In this document: piece after piece, positions 17,054-24,672 of the stretch
Numbering within the stretch: the first letter of the stretch is position 1
Layout of the letters: the number at the start of each line of letters is the position of its first letter
Source: an uncultured Eubacteriales bacterium
Lineage (GTDB): Bacteria; Bacillota; Clostridia; Monoglobales; Monoglobaceae
Assembly (NCBI GenBank): GCA_900545865.1
Contig: URAN01000032.1
Span: 1 to 30,447 of the forward strand
DNA length: 30,447 nucleotides
Reading direction: 5' to 3'
Notes under the pieces: generated by a model
Told to the model about the DNA's origin: nothing
Databases searched by the model: none
Seen by the model: only the letters and a program-made list of their open reading frames with translations
Translations under genes and position numbers: made by a program

Positions 17054-17090
17054 CGGCTGTTTTAAATCTAAACATAAAGGAGAATTAAAG

Positions 17091-17357
17091 ATGGGAAATA
17101 CAACAAAAAATGCAAAATCGGTAAAAAAGGCTACCGAAAAATCATATGAAAAATACTATAACGAGCCTGTTCCGGTTATGCTTGTGAAAGACAACGCAAA
17201 GTATAAGGACGATGTTACCGTGACGGTGAACGGTGTGAATTATCAGATTCGCCGCGGCGTACAGGTTACCGTTCCGAGAAAGGTTGCGCTTGTGCTTGAA
17301 CGCAGCAGAATGCAAGAGGCAGAGGCTCAGGCTTTTATGGACAGCCTTAAAGGTTAA
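17091..17357 (+). CDS. Small head-associated phage-like protein
   Basis: An 88-residue protein with a lysine-rich start (residues 1-25). A short beta-rich domain follows, containing DVTVTVNGVNYQIRRGVQVTVP and then VALVLERSRMQEAEAQAF. The pattern of a short valine-rich strand, basic-Arg-Gly, a second valine strand ending in Val-Pro and a helix of Arg/Glu/Ala is seen in small proteins encoded beside podovirus-type capsid genes. The identity is a resemblance only. AAAGGAG precedes ATG. The next gene follows after 15 bases. Confidence 0.6.
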   Translation: MGNTTKNAKSVKKATEKSYEKYYNEPVPVMLVKDNAKYKDDVTVTVNGVNYQIRRGVQVTVPRKVALVLERSRMQEAEAQAFMDSLKG

Positions 17358-17372
17358 TCGGAAAGGGTAAGA

Positions 17373-18167
17373 GTGCAGAATATGAAAATTATGAGGGCAA
17401 TCGAAAAAGCGGATGCGCTTTGCCCGAATCCCTATACGCTTGAAGAAAAGCTTGACTGGTGCGATGAGGTGACGGCGGAGATACGCCGCAACATCTTAAA
17501 GGAATATGACGTAATCGAAACGGAGATAAACAGCCGCGGTGAGCTTGACTTGCCCGATGATATTCCGTTTGACAGAATCGAGGTTGTGCATCTCAACGGT
17601 CAAATGCTGAATAAACAGGATTTCAGGTCGTTTGTTCAAAACTTTGACGAAAACGGCGTTTCGTTCGGCGTGCCGAAGCGGCTTAAGGTCGTTTATCTTA
17701 AAATTCCGCCGAAAATACGGAATATAGACATTCGCGGAGAGTTCAACACCGGTGAGAACTATATCGAAATGGAGATGCCCGAGTTTAAAGAGGGTGACAA
17801 AATCGAGATTGCCGAAATCGCTGATGTTTCGGATAAGGTTGATTGGGATACTGTCGTTTCGGCATATGTTATGGAGAGTGGCTTGGACAAGATAATTTTG
17901 GACAGGGATGCTTTGACGGCACAGACCGCCGCAAAACTTGCCGTGCGCAGGGTCATCGATGACGAAACCGCAGCGGAGGACGCGCCGTATGACAGTATGT
18001 ACACCGAATATATTCTTGCAAAAGCAGCTCTTTATCAACACGATTATGTCGGGTATGATGCGCATATGACCCAATACAATTGCTTATTTGAGTCGATGCG
18101 CCGCGAGTTTAAAACGCGCAGTCCGCTGAGTGATAGGGTCAGGTTTAAAAACTACAGCATATGCTGA
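17373..18167 (+). CDS. Head-tail adaptor-like phage protein
   Basis: A 264-residue protein with the layout of phage head-tail adaptors. A helical start (ALCPNPYTLEEKLDWCDEVT), a central beta-rich stretch (about 45-145) that would form a small barrel, and a helical end (SMYTEYILAKAALYQHDYVG, then HMTQYNCLFESMRREF) are visible. The ending, a run of helices with regularly spaced tyrosines, is the most adaptor-like part. The start is GTG 17373, five bases after GAAAGGG; ATG 17382 is an in-frame alternative. It sits between the small head gene and the tail gene, as expected for an adaptor. Assigned by order and pattern, not by a certain motif. Confidence 0.55.
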   Translation: MQNMKIMRAIEKADALCPNPYTLEEKLDWCDEVTAEIRRNILKEYDVIETEINSRGELDLPDDIPFDRIEVVHLNGQMLNKQDFRSFVQNFDENGVSFGVPKRLKVVYLKIPPKIRNIDIRGEFNTGENYIEMEMPEFKEGDKIEIAEIADVSDKVDWDTVVSAYVMESGLDKIILDRDALTAQTAAKLAVRRVIDDETAAEDAPYDSMYTEYILAKAALYQHDYVGYDAHMTQYNCLFESMRREFKTRSPLSDRVRFKNYSIC

Positions 18168-18217
18168 AAACCGAGAAAACAAACTAATTTTAAAGAAAGG
18201 CAGGTGCGGCTGATAAA

Positions 18218-19894
18218 ATGATTTTGCCGAGGATAACAAAAAAGGAAAGTAAGACGGCGGTTATAAAGGTATTCGGCGGACTTGACAGACGGGATAAGAT
18301 TTCCGATTCGTCACTGTCCGAGATGACAAATATGTCCGCAGAGGCAATCCCCGCTCTTTCGCCGAGACGCGCACGCAGTCATATTGCCGATGTGTCGGGC
18401 GCAACGGCAATCGTTGCACCCGAATACACGGGCGGCGCTTTGACTTCGTTCACGGGGGTGAGGGGCAACAAGTTTTATTATAACGGTACTGCTGTCGGCG
18501 GAACGCTTACCGATGGGGAAAAGTCAATAGCGGACTTCAACGGTAAGATATGTATTTTCCCCGATAAGGTATACTATGATTACGTTCCGTCACCCGATGA
18601 CGGAAGCGTTGCGGCAAGCCTTGTGAGTATGGAAAAGGCAATTGATGTCACGGGGCCGGTCTTTTATTCGTCCAAGAATGACACCACCGGGGAATATACC
18701 GCGTATATCTCAAAGAGCGGAGCGGAATTCGATTCGAATTTTGAGGTCGGCGACAGCATTGTTATTTCGGGCTGTAAAACAACTCAAAACAACACGCGCA
18801 GTATCGAAAGCCGCCGCGATTATGCCGCCGATGATGAGATAGTCAGCGCAGTGGCGGACTCTGTTTCCGCCAATCGCATTGACTTGATTTTGTATAACAA
18901 GCGCGGCGAGAGAGTGTGTTTTAAGTCGGCAACCGAGAGCGGAAGTATTACCTTGAAAAAAACTGTCCCCGATATGAACTTTATATGTGTTCATAACAAT
19001 CGCCTGTGGGGAACGGCGGCATCAGGTGAATACATTTACGCTTCAAAGCTTGGCGACTGTACAAACTTTAACTCGTTTCAGGGCTTGTCGGACGACAGCT
19101 GGTACAGTTATGTTGCGACCGGCGGAGACTTTACCGGAATTTGCAGCTATCGTATGGCGGTGGTTGCGTTTAAACGCAACTGTATTCATCACGTTTACGG
19201 TGACGCACCGGTGAATTTTTCCATTCCGAAACAGACGTTTGGCGGTTGTATTGACGGCAGGAGTATTTGTGAGATTCAAGGCGTTTTATACTATCTCGCA
19301 CAAGACGGCTTTTATGCGTATACCGGCGGTGAGCCTTACGCTGTTGCTCCGCAGCTTAAACTTAAATATTCTTCCTGTGCGGGCGGAACGGACGGAAGGC
19401 ATTATTACGCCGCCGCAAAGTGCGATAATGACAGCTGTGATGTGCTTGTCTATACGCCGTCGCTCAATGTATGGGTGCGCGAGGATGATACGCCGTTTGA
19501 GGATTTTTGCAGCTATAACGGCAGCGTCTATGGAATAGCCGACGGAGAAATGTGGCGGCTTGACTGTGGCGGAGAAGAACAATTCTCATGGAGCGTTGTG
19601 TCAAAGAGGTTTACTTATGATATGATTGAACACAAAGGGTTGTCGTGTCTGAGAATCAGAGCCGAGCTTGAACCGAATGTGTATGCGGACGTATCGGTGT
19701 CGCTTGACGGCAAGGAATTTACGAATTTTGGCAGGATTAGCAACAATGAGAATCAAAAGAAGTTTTCGGTATGGCGTATCCCGATTCGGTTCGGTAAATG
19801 CAACAGTTTCAGAATACAGCTGAACGGAGTCGGAGCGGCAGTGATACACGATATAGAAATTACAAGTCACAACGGAGGTAAAATATATGGCTAA
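18218..19894 (+). CDS. Tail nozzle-like beta-propeller protein
   Basis: A 558-residue beta-rich protein resembling the tail hub/nozzle proteins of short-tailed phages. Two stretches support this. Near the start, FGGLDRRDKISDSSLSEMTN followed by an arginine-rich ALSPRRARS matches the usual opening with a glycine-rich strand and a basic Arg loop. Later, FKRNCIHHVYG, then CIDGRSICEIQGVLYYLAQD and GFYAYTGGEPY look like propeller blades of this family. No enzymatic motif was found. AGGTG lies about 11 bases before ATG 18218. The stop overlaps the next gene by 8 bases. The nozzle call rests on pattern memory and should be tested by structure comparison. Confidence 0.6.
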   Translation: MILPRITKKESKTAVIKVFGGLDRRDKISDSSLSEMTNMSAEAIPALSPRRARSHIADVSGATAIVAPEYTGGALTSFTGVRGNKFYYNGTAVGGTLTDGEKSIADFNGKICIFPDKVYYDYVPSPDDGSVAASLVSMEKAIDVTGPVFYSSKNDTTGEYTAYISKSGAEFDSNFEVGDSIVISGCKTTQNNTRSIESRRDYAADDEIVSAVADSVSANRIDLILYNKRGERVCFKSATESGSITLKKTVPDMNFICVHNNRLWGTAASGEYIYASKLGDCTNFNSFQGLSDDSWYSYVATGGDFTGICSYRMAVVAFKRNCIHHVYGDAPVNFSIPKQTFGGCIDGRSICEIQGVLYYLAQDGFYAYTGGEPYAVAPQLKLKYSSCAGGTDGRHYYAAAKCDNDSCDVLVYTPSLNVWVREDDTPFEDFCSYNGSVYGIADGEMWRLDCGGEEQFSWSVVSKRFTYDMIEHKGLSCLRIRAELEPNVYADVSVSLDGKEFTNFGRISNNENQKKFSVWRIPIRFGKCNSFRIQLNGVGAAVIHDIEITSHNGGKIYG

Positions 19895-21248
19895 AACAGG
19901 TATCGGGTGGTGGGACAATGCGGTTGAGTCGGTATATAATATGTACAACGATTTCAAAAAGAATCTGCCCGACAACAATGCTCAAACGAGCAACAACGAA
20001 ACAAAGGTTCAGACTCAATCCGCCGCACCGAAAGCGGCGAGTTCGGGAACTCGACCCGAAAATACGGTGGGAATACGAAAGACCCTCAATGATATGGGCT
20101 TTAAAAACAGCAACATAGGGTATAACAGTGCGGACGGTACGGTTATGCTCTATGGAAAGAAGTTTATGAAACCGCAATATATTGATGAAGAAAACGGTAT
20201 CTCGTATTCACCGCTTTCGGATATACAAAGGAGTCTTGTTGAGTATTATGCAGGATCATCAAACCCAATCGTCAGAGTGAGTGACGCATATGCGGCAGAG
20301 GCAGGTGACGCAGGGCTTACCGCTGACGGGCTGAGCTTTGGTAACGGTACGGTGATGATTGGCGGTGTTCCGCTCGACACGCTTTATATCGATGACAGCG
20401 GCAAGGCGTGGGCGTGGCAGGACGATGTTAAACGCCTGACATCCGATTATAAAAACAGAGTCGGTGCGAAATCACCTAACAATGTTTTCGACAGGGTGAA
20501 TGATAAATATCTCACACAGATTGAGGACAGCATAAATGCGCTCAGAAACAGAGAGGAGTTTTTGTATGACCCCGACAGCGACCCTGTGTACAATGTGTAT
20601 AAACAAAAGTATTTGACAGAGGGTGCACGCGCAAGCCGAAACGCAATGGCGGATTATTCGGCTTTGACGGGCGGATATGCCAATTCGGCGGCTGTTACCG
20701 CAAGCAGTATGGCAAATCAGTATTATGCGAAACAGTTGTCGGATCAAATTCCGGCGCTTGCCGAATCGGCGTATAAGAGGTACAGCGATAAATATCAAAC
20801 AGACCTTGATACTATCGAACAGATGCTTGATATGTATAACTCGGCGTATAATAACGCGATGAGTGCAAATAACCGAACCACCGATAATATCAATACCGCG
20901 GCAAAAAGCGCGGTTTCGAGGGATAATGCGGCGTACAAGCGCAATCGTGAGGCGGAGAAGACAGCTTTTTCGAATTATTGGGATAACCTGCTCAATCAAC
21001 AAAAACTTGACACTCAAGGCAAGGAAAATGAGTGGAATGAGCTTTTTAACAACCAAAAATATGAGGCAAACGGTTATATCAACGAGGGTTATCGGTTAAA
21101 GAACCGTTCGACCGAACTTGATAATTCGAAAAACGAGAAGTACCTTGACGTATACGATATGATTTTGAAATACGGTCTTGAAAACAGCCTTCTCGATAAT
21201 AATATGTTGAGAGCGGAGCTTAGAGCCAAGTACGGATATTATTATTGA
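19887..21248 (+). CDS. Coiled-coil virion protein candidate with a duplicated small domain
   Basis: A 453-residue protein of unknown function ending the phage-like cluster. After a disordered linker (25-60), two related repeats are visible. The first, about 60-105, reads IGYNSADGTVMLYG then PQYIDEENG; the second, about 140-185, reads LSFGNGTVMIGG then LYIDDSGKAWA. The remaining half is alpha-helical, with long coiled-coil-like stretches rich in Asn, Ala, Tyr and Lys. It includes LTGGYANSAAVTASSMANQY, which resembles internal virion or tail-associated helical proteins. GGAGGT precedes ATG 19887, which overlaps the upstream stop. A perfect terminator follows. Confidence 0.6.
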   Translation: MAKTGIGWWDNAVESVYNMYNDFKKNLPDNNAQTSNNETKVQTQSAAPKAASSGTRPENTVGIRKTLNDMGFKNSNIGYNSADGTVMLYGKKFMKPQYIDEENGISYSPLSDIQRSLVEYYAGSSNPIVRVSDAYAAEAGDAGLTADGLSFGNGTVMIGGVPLDTLYIDDSGKAWAWQDDVKRLTSDYKNRVGAKSPNNVFDRVNDKYLTQIEDSINALRNREEFLYDPDSDPVYNVYKQKYLTEGARASRNAMADYSALTGGYANSAAVTASSMANQYYAKQLSDQIPALAESAYKRYSDKYQTDLDTIEQMLDMYNSAYNNAMSANNRTTDNINTAAKSAVSRDNAAYKRNREAEKTAFSNYWDNLLNQQKLDTQGKENEWNELFNNQKYEANGYINEGYRLKNRSTELDNSKNEKYLDVYDMILKYGLENSLLDNNMLRAELRAKYGYYY

Positions 21249-21274
21249 TATTGACGCGGCGAATTCTCAAATCC

Positions 21275-21320
21275 AAAACAAACAAGAACCTCAAATTACG
21301 GGGTTCTTGTTTGTTTTTTA
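21275..21320 (+). terminator. Terminator closing the phage-like cluster
   Basis: AAAACAAACAAGAACC (21275-21290) and GGTTCTTGTTTGTTTT (21302-21317) form a perfect 16-bp stem followed by T residues. It marks the right end of the six-gene unit. Confidence 0.9.
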
Positions 21321-21323
21321 CGG

Positions 21324-21352
21324 TTGACTAAAACGGATATTTATGTTAAAAT
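21324..21352 (+). promoter_or_regulatory. Promoter of the XRE-type regulator gene
   Basis: TTGACT (21324-21329), a 17-base spacer and TAAAAT (21347-21352). Transcription would begin near 21359, so the upstream in-frame ATG at 21343 lies inside the promoter and cannot be the start codon. Confidence 0.8.
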
Positions 21353-21384
21353 ATAAAAAACTTATCAACGGAATGGAGATTATC

Positions 21385-21963
21385 GTGGAGGAACTGAACC
21401 TTATAATTGCAAATAATATATGCGGCTTGCGCACGGCGGCGGAGATGACGCAATCCGAGCTTGCGCAAAAGCTGAATTATTCGGATAAACTGATTTCCAA
21501 ATGGGAACGCGGCGATGCGGTGCCGAACGCTCAGACCTTAAAGAGGTTGAGCGAAATTTTTGATGTCAGCATAGACTATATCTTTGAGGATCACCGCGGG
21601 GCAGACGATGAGCCGCCCGCGCCGAGAAAGTTCTATCGTCATATTGTCGCATGGATTGCTTTTTGCGGGATATGGCTTATTTCGGTATTGATATTTATCA
21701 TACTTTGGATTTTGAGCAAGCCTGTCCCTGAAATATTTGTTTATACCATTCCCATATCGATAATTACTCTGTTGGTTATGAATTCGGTATGGAACAAGGG
21801 TCGGCATAACTATCCGATAATTGCCCTGCTTATTTTAAGCATTATACTGTCAATATATGTTGCTCTTTTGCCTTTTAACCCGTGGCAGATTTTTATTTTG
21901 CTTATTCCTGCGGAGCTGATAGTTTTGCTTTGCGCAAAACTGAAACGCAAAAAGGGTGAATGA
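21385..21963 (+). CDS. XRE-family helix-turn-helix regulator with four membrane segments
   Basis: A 192-residue protein with a Cro/CI-type HTH at residues 8-62 (MTQSELAQKLNYSDKLISKW as its core). A short acidic linker and four hydrophobic segments (about 86-110, 117-134, 143-162, 166-184) follow. It is thus a membrane-anchored transcription regulator, a common but poorly characterised Firmicute architecture. The GTG start at 21385 is chosen because TGGAG lies six bases before it, the promoter excludes ATG 21343, and relatives typically begin with the same EELNLIIA stretch. ATG 21373 remains possible. Its targets are unknown; the capsid cluster next door is one candidate. Confidence 0.8.
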   Translation: MEELNLIIANNICGLRTAAEMTQSELAQKLNYSDKLISKWERGDAVPNAQTLKRLSEIFDVSIDYIFEDHRGADDEPPAPRKFYRHIVAWIAFCGIWLISVLIFIILWILSKPVPEIFVYTIPISIITLLVMNSVWNKGRHNYPIIALLILSIILSIYVALLPFNPWQIFILLIPAELIVLLCAKLKRKKGE

Positions 21964-21983
21964 TAAAGAGATGAATAATTTTC

Positions 21984-22113
21984 AAAATTTCGTCTTATAT
22001 TGTGATGAAATTTTAAAAATTCCGCTTTTTAAAGCGCGTTTTTGCTTTGATTATTCGTGAAAAACATAGTTTCTAACAAGAGTAGAGTCGGACATTTCGG
22101 CTCTACTCTTGTT
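21984..22113 (+). terminator. Hairpins after the XRE regulator gene
   Basis: Two hairpins follow the regulator. AAAATTTC/GAAATTTT (21984-21991 and 22007-22014) is a perfect 8-bp repeat. AACAAGAGTAGAG/CTCTACTCTTGTT (22075-22087 and 22101-22113) is a perfect 13-bp stem that extends inward by three more pairs. The second is followed only by ATTTGTA, so it is a moderate terminator. No gene is seen from 21964 to 22265. Confidence 0.6.
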
Positions 22114-22148
22114 ATTTGTACAGTAGAATGAGTTTATATAAAAGTAGC

Positions 22149-22178
22149 GTGACAAAATATTTGCTTATGTGATAAAAT
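22149..22178 (+). promoter_or_regulatory. Promoter of the DegV gene
   Basis: GTGACA (22149-22154), an 18-base spacer and TAAAAT (22173-22178). The leader would be about 80 bases. Confidence 0.55.
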
Positions 22179-22265
22179 ATATACCGTTGCGGTTGTGTTG
22201 CTAACATAGGCAATTGAACACGGACGGCAATGTTTAAAGCGAAATCTTGTAAAGGGGTATTGAAA

Positions 22266-23150
22266 ATGATACAATTATATACCGATTCGGCGGCAAATCT
22301 TCCATCGAAACTTACACTTGAAAAAAATATAAAAGTTATCTCTCTGTCATATATTCTCGATGGAGTTGAACAGGACGAAAAAGATTTTGACGGCAAGGCG
22401 TACTATAACGCGTTGCGTTCGGGCAAGATTGCTCAAACGTCTATGGTGAACACAGAGGCGTTTTCGTCACAGTTCCGCCGAGAGCTTGAAAGCGGCAACG
22501 ATGTGATATACATAGGCATATCCGGCGGAATAAGCGGAACTGTTAATGCGGCGCGTATTGCCGCGGCGGAGGTCATGGAGGAATTCGTCAAAAAATACGG
22601 TGATACGAAAAGAGTCCCCGAGATAATCGTGACGGATTCGCTCGGTGCGTCTCTCGGTGAGGGAATGATTGTTCTAAAAGCCGCGGAAATGATAGAGAGC
22701 GGAATGTCTGTCGGCGATATTGAAAAAGAAATTCAAAATTTGATACCGACAATGTGTCAATGCTTTACCGTTGAGGATTTAAAACATCTGAAAAGAACGG
22801 GAAGGATTTCGGGGGCGGCATCGCTTATCGGCGGACTTTTGGGCATACAGCCTATCTTAATCGGCAATCACGAGGGTAAGATTGTTATGAGCGGCAAAAT
22901 CCGCGGCAGCAAGCGCGCTCTTGACGCTCTTGCCGACAGATATAACAAATGTGCCGTAGATAAAACACTGAATATAGGTATCGCGCACGCCGATAACGAA
23001 AGCGGCGCAGAATATTTGATTAAAAAGCTTAAAGAATACAGATTCGGCGGCGAATGCCTGACCGTATGCTATGAACCCGTTACCGGCTCGCACGTCGGCC
23101 CCGGAACGGTTGCGCTGTTTTTCTATGGAAAAGGCGGCCGCGATTTATAG
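22266..23150 (+). CDS. DegV family fatty-acid-binding protein
   Basis: A 294-residue member of the DegV/FakB family, which binds a fatty acid between two domains and, in characterised members, presents it to the kinase FakA for incorporation into phospholipid. The diagnostic start is IQLYTDSAANLPS (residues 2-14). Conserved SGGISGTVNAARIAA, TDSLGASLGEG and the KRTGRISGAAS motif follow. No FakA-like kinase is adjacent. The frame extends back to 22230, but AAAGGGG at 22251-22257 and the family's usual start point support ATG 22266. The gene ends 8 bases before the convergent phosphoesterase gene. Confidence 0.92.
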   Translation: MIQLYTDSAANLPSKLTLEKNIKVISLSYILDGVEQDEKDFDGKAYYNALRSGKIAQTSMVNTEAFSSQFRRELESGNDVIYIGISGGISGTVNAARIAAAEVMEEFVKKYGDTKRVPEIIVTDSLGASLGEGMIVLKAAEMIESGMSVGDIEKEIQNLIPTMCQCFTVEDLKHLKRTGRISGAASLIGGLLGIQPILIGNHEGKIVMSGKIRGSKRALDALADRYNKCAVDKTLNIGIAHADNESGAEYLIKKLKEYRFGGECLTVCYEPVTGSHVGPGTVALFFYGKGGRDL

Positions 23151-23158
23151 AGCGGCTT

Positions 23159-24292
23159 TTACCGGCTGTTTTGGTTTATGTCTATTATCACATATTCCGA
23201 AAAACAGCCGGTTTTAAATGAAATTTCCCAATCCGAAATTCCCGAGGTTACAATAAAATCCGAATTTATGTTGTGTTCCGTGCCATAGATTTTATCGTTT
23301 CCGCCGACCCCGGTCAGCTCGGCAATTTGTTTGAGGGGGATAAGCTGTCCGCCGTGTGTGTGACCCGATAAAACCAAGTCTGCTCCGCAGGCTGCTTGGG
23401 CGGAATAATCTCTCGGCTGGTGGTCGAGAACAATCCAATATTTATCCTTATCCAAATTTTGAGTCAGGGTTGCCATATCGGCTCTTTTCCCGCCGAAATC
23501 CGTTTCTTCGGACGCGTCCTGTCTGCCTATCAGATAAAACCTGTTGTCAATCAAAACAGACTTGTCTTCAAGAACCGAAACGCCGTTTTTTATAAGTTCG
23601 TTTGCAAGGTCATCACCGTTAAAATCCCGTTTTCCGTTTGAGTAAATTCCTTTGTCGTGATTTCCGTACACAAAATATACGCCGTATTTTATATTTAATT
23701 TTCCCAAAGCCCGACACGCTTTTTGCATATCCGATGCGGTTGTGCCTTCATCTACGAAATCGCCGACCACAACGATAGTATCGGGATTTTGTTCTTGAAT
23801 GCATTTTAAATATTTTTCAAATCCGTCGGCGTCAAAAGTCGTACCGAGGTGAGAATCCGCCAACAGAGCAACCCTCAGATTTCCGATATTCTTATCGGTT
23901 TTAAAAGTATAGTCGGTTTGCCTGACGTTATACGCCTGTGCCGCGCCGAACAAGAGATATGCCGCCGTTATCACAATCGCGGTTATGACCTGCCAATCCG
24001 CACCGATTGTTTTTGAACCGAATTTTTTAATGAGGTAACAAACAAATTGCACCAACAGCCAAAATACAACCAGATGCAGCATAACAATAACTGTATTGAC
24101 CATACCCAAAAACAGGCAAAGCACAGACATTGCTGCAAAAATAATCGCCGCACTTATTGCATAAGAAATGCCGCGTCTGTTGCGTGCGAGTTTTTTTATA
24201 AAAATAAATTTATTTACTTTGACGACAAGATAAATAATCCCGGCAATTGACGATAAAATTACCGTTAAAAAGAGTAACGCCCAAAAAAACAT
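23159..24292 (-). CDS. Membrane-anchored metallophosphoesterase (YkuE/YaeI-like)
   Basis: A 377-residue calcineurin-type phosphoesterase. Four hydrophobic segments (about 5-25, 42-62, 68-90, 102-120) anchor it in the membrane. The two-metal site appears in order: ADSHLG (145-150), GDFVDEG (177-183), GNHD (210-213), the histidine of DHQPRD (291) and GHTHGGQ (310-316). Related enzymes dephosphorylate lipids such as UDP-diacylglucosamine or phosphatidylglycerol phosphate, but the substrate here is not known. It has a consensus promoter at 24327-24355. The 3' end contains one arm of a long inverted repeat shared with the convergent DegV gene. Confidence 0.9.
   Translation of the reverse strand: MFFWALLFLTVILSSIAGIIYLVVKVNKFIFIKKLARNRRGISYAISAAIIFAAMSVLCLFLGMVNTVIVMLHLVVFWLLVQFVCYLIKKFGSKTIGADWQVITAIVITAAYLLFGAAQAYNVRQTDYTFKTDKNIGNLRVALLADSHLGTTFDADGFEKYLKCIQEQNPDTIVVVGDFVDEGTTASDMQKACRALGKLNIKYGVYFVYGNHDKGIYSNGKRDFNGDDLANELIKNGVSVLEDKSVLIDNRFYLIGRQDASEETDFGGKRADMATLTQNLDKDKYWIVLDHQPRDYSAQAACGADLVLSGHTHGGQLIPLKQIAELTGVGGNDKIYGTEHNINSDFIVTSGISDWEISFKTGCFSEYVIIDINQNSR
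23161..23212. terminator. Inverted repeat at the convergent DegV/phosphoesterase gene ends
   Basis: ACCGGCTGTTTT (23161-23172) and AAAACAGCCGGT (23201-23212) are perfect 12-bp arms separated by 28 bases, followed by TTTAAA on the plus strand. The repeat is inside the last codons of the phosphoesterase gene and directly after the DegV stop. It could terminate DegV transcription, although the loop is long for a terminator. Confidence 0.45.
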
Positions 24293-24326
24293 ACAATATT
24301 TTCCTCACTTTATATATAATGGGATA

Positions 24327-24355
24327 ATTTTAGCATAAAACCGCCGTTGAGTCAA
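24327..24355 (-). promoter_or_regulatory. Promoter of the metallophosphoesterase gene
   Basis: On the minus strand, TTGACT (24355-24350), a 17-base spacer and TAAAAT (24332-24327), about 35 bases upstream of the start codon. Confidence 0.8.
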
Positions 24356-24389
24356 TTAAAAAAATTTAAATAATAAATTGATTTTGGGT

Positions 24390-24413
24390 AAAAAAAGCGG
24401 CCGTACAGGCCGC
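24390..24413 (-). terminator. Terminator at the recombinase end of the mobile element
   Basis: GCGGCC (24397-24402) pairs with GGCCGC (24408-24413) around a 5-base loop. Read on the minus strand, seven T residues follow. It would stop transcripts from the recombinase and the downstream short frame before they reach the phosphoesterase promoter. Confidence 0.85.
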
Positions 24414-24492
24414 CAAATGAAAATTTTACCGGGTCGAAGATACAGCCCGATTTTGATATGTTTAACTTTGCCGAATATGTCAACGCGCCGAA

Positions 24493-24672
24493 TCAAACCG
24501 CCGTTTTGTGACGGCGATATTTTTCTCTTGTTGCATATCCGCCTCTTATGTGACGTTCTTGTTTGTTTTCAAGCAGTATGGCTTTAACATCGTTTGCCAA
24601 GCTCTTGTTGATTTCGAGCAACCGTTCGGTTATATCTTTATGTACTGATAGATGAACATTGATACTTTTCGT
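24493..24672 (-). pseudogene. Short out-of-frame coding remnant overlapping the recombinase end
   Basis: On the minus strand this frame is open for 59 codons and reads like a real helical protein: VHLSVHKDITERLLEINK, then LENKQERHIRGGYATREKY and a basic tail. It overlaps the last 35 bases of the recombinase gene in another frame. No ATG, GTG or suitable TTG start is visible, and an in-frame TAG lies just upstream (24673-24675). It may be a 5'-truncated gene, an unusual-start gene coupled to the recombinase, or chance. The family was not recognised. The stretch 24293-24637 holds otherwise only the phosphoesterase promoter and a terminator. Confidence 0.4.

Noticed and set aside
24378..24587. 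Plus-strand 69-codon frame between the phosphoesterase and recombinase genes
   Set aside because: It overlaps a minus-strand terminator, lacks a ribosome site, and its sequence has no coherent protein character. The opposite-strand frame is more protein-like.
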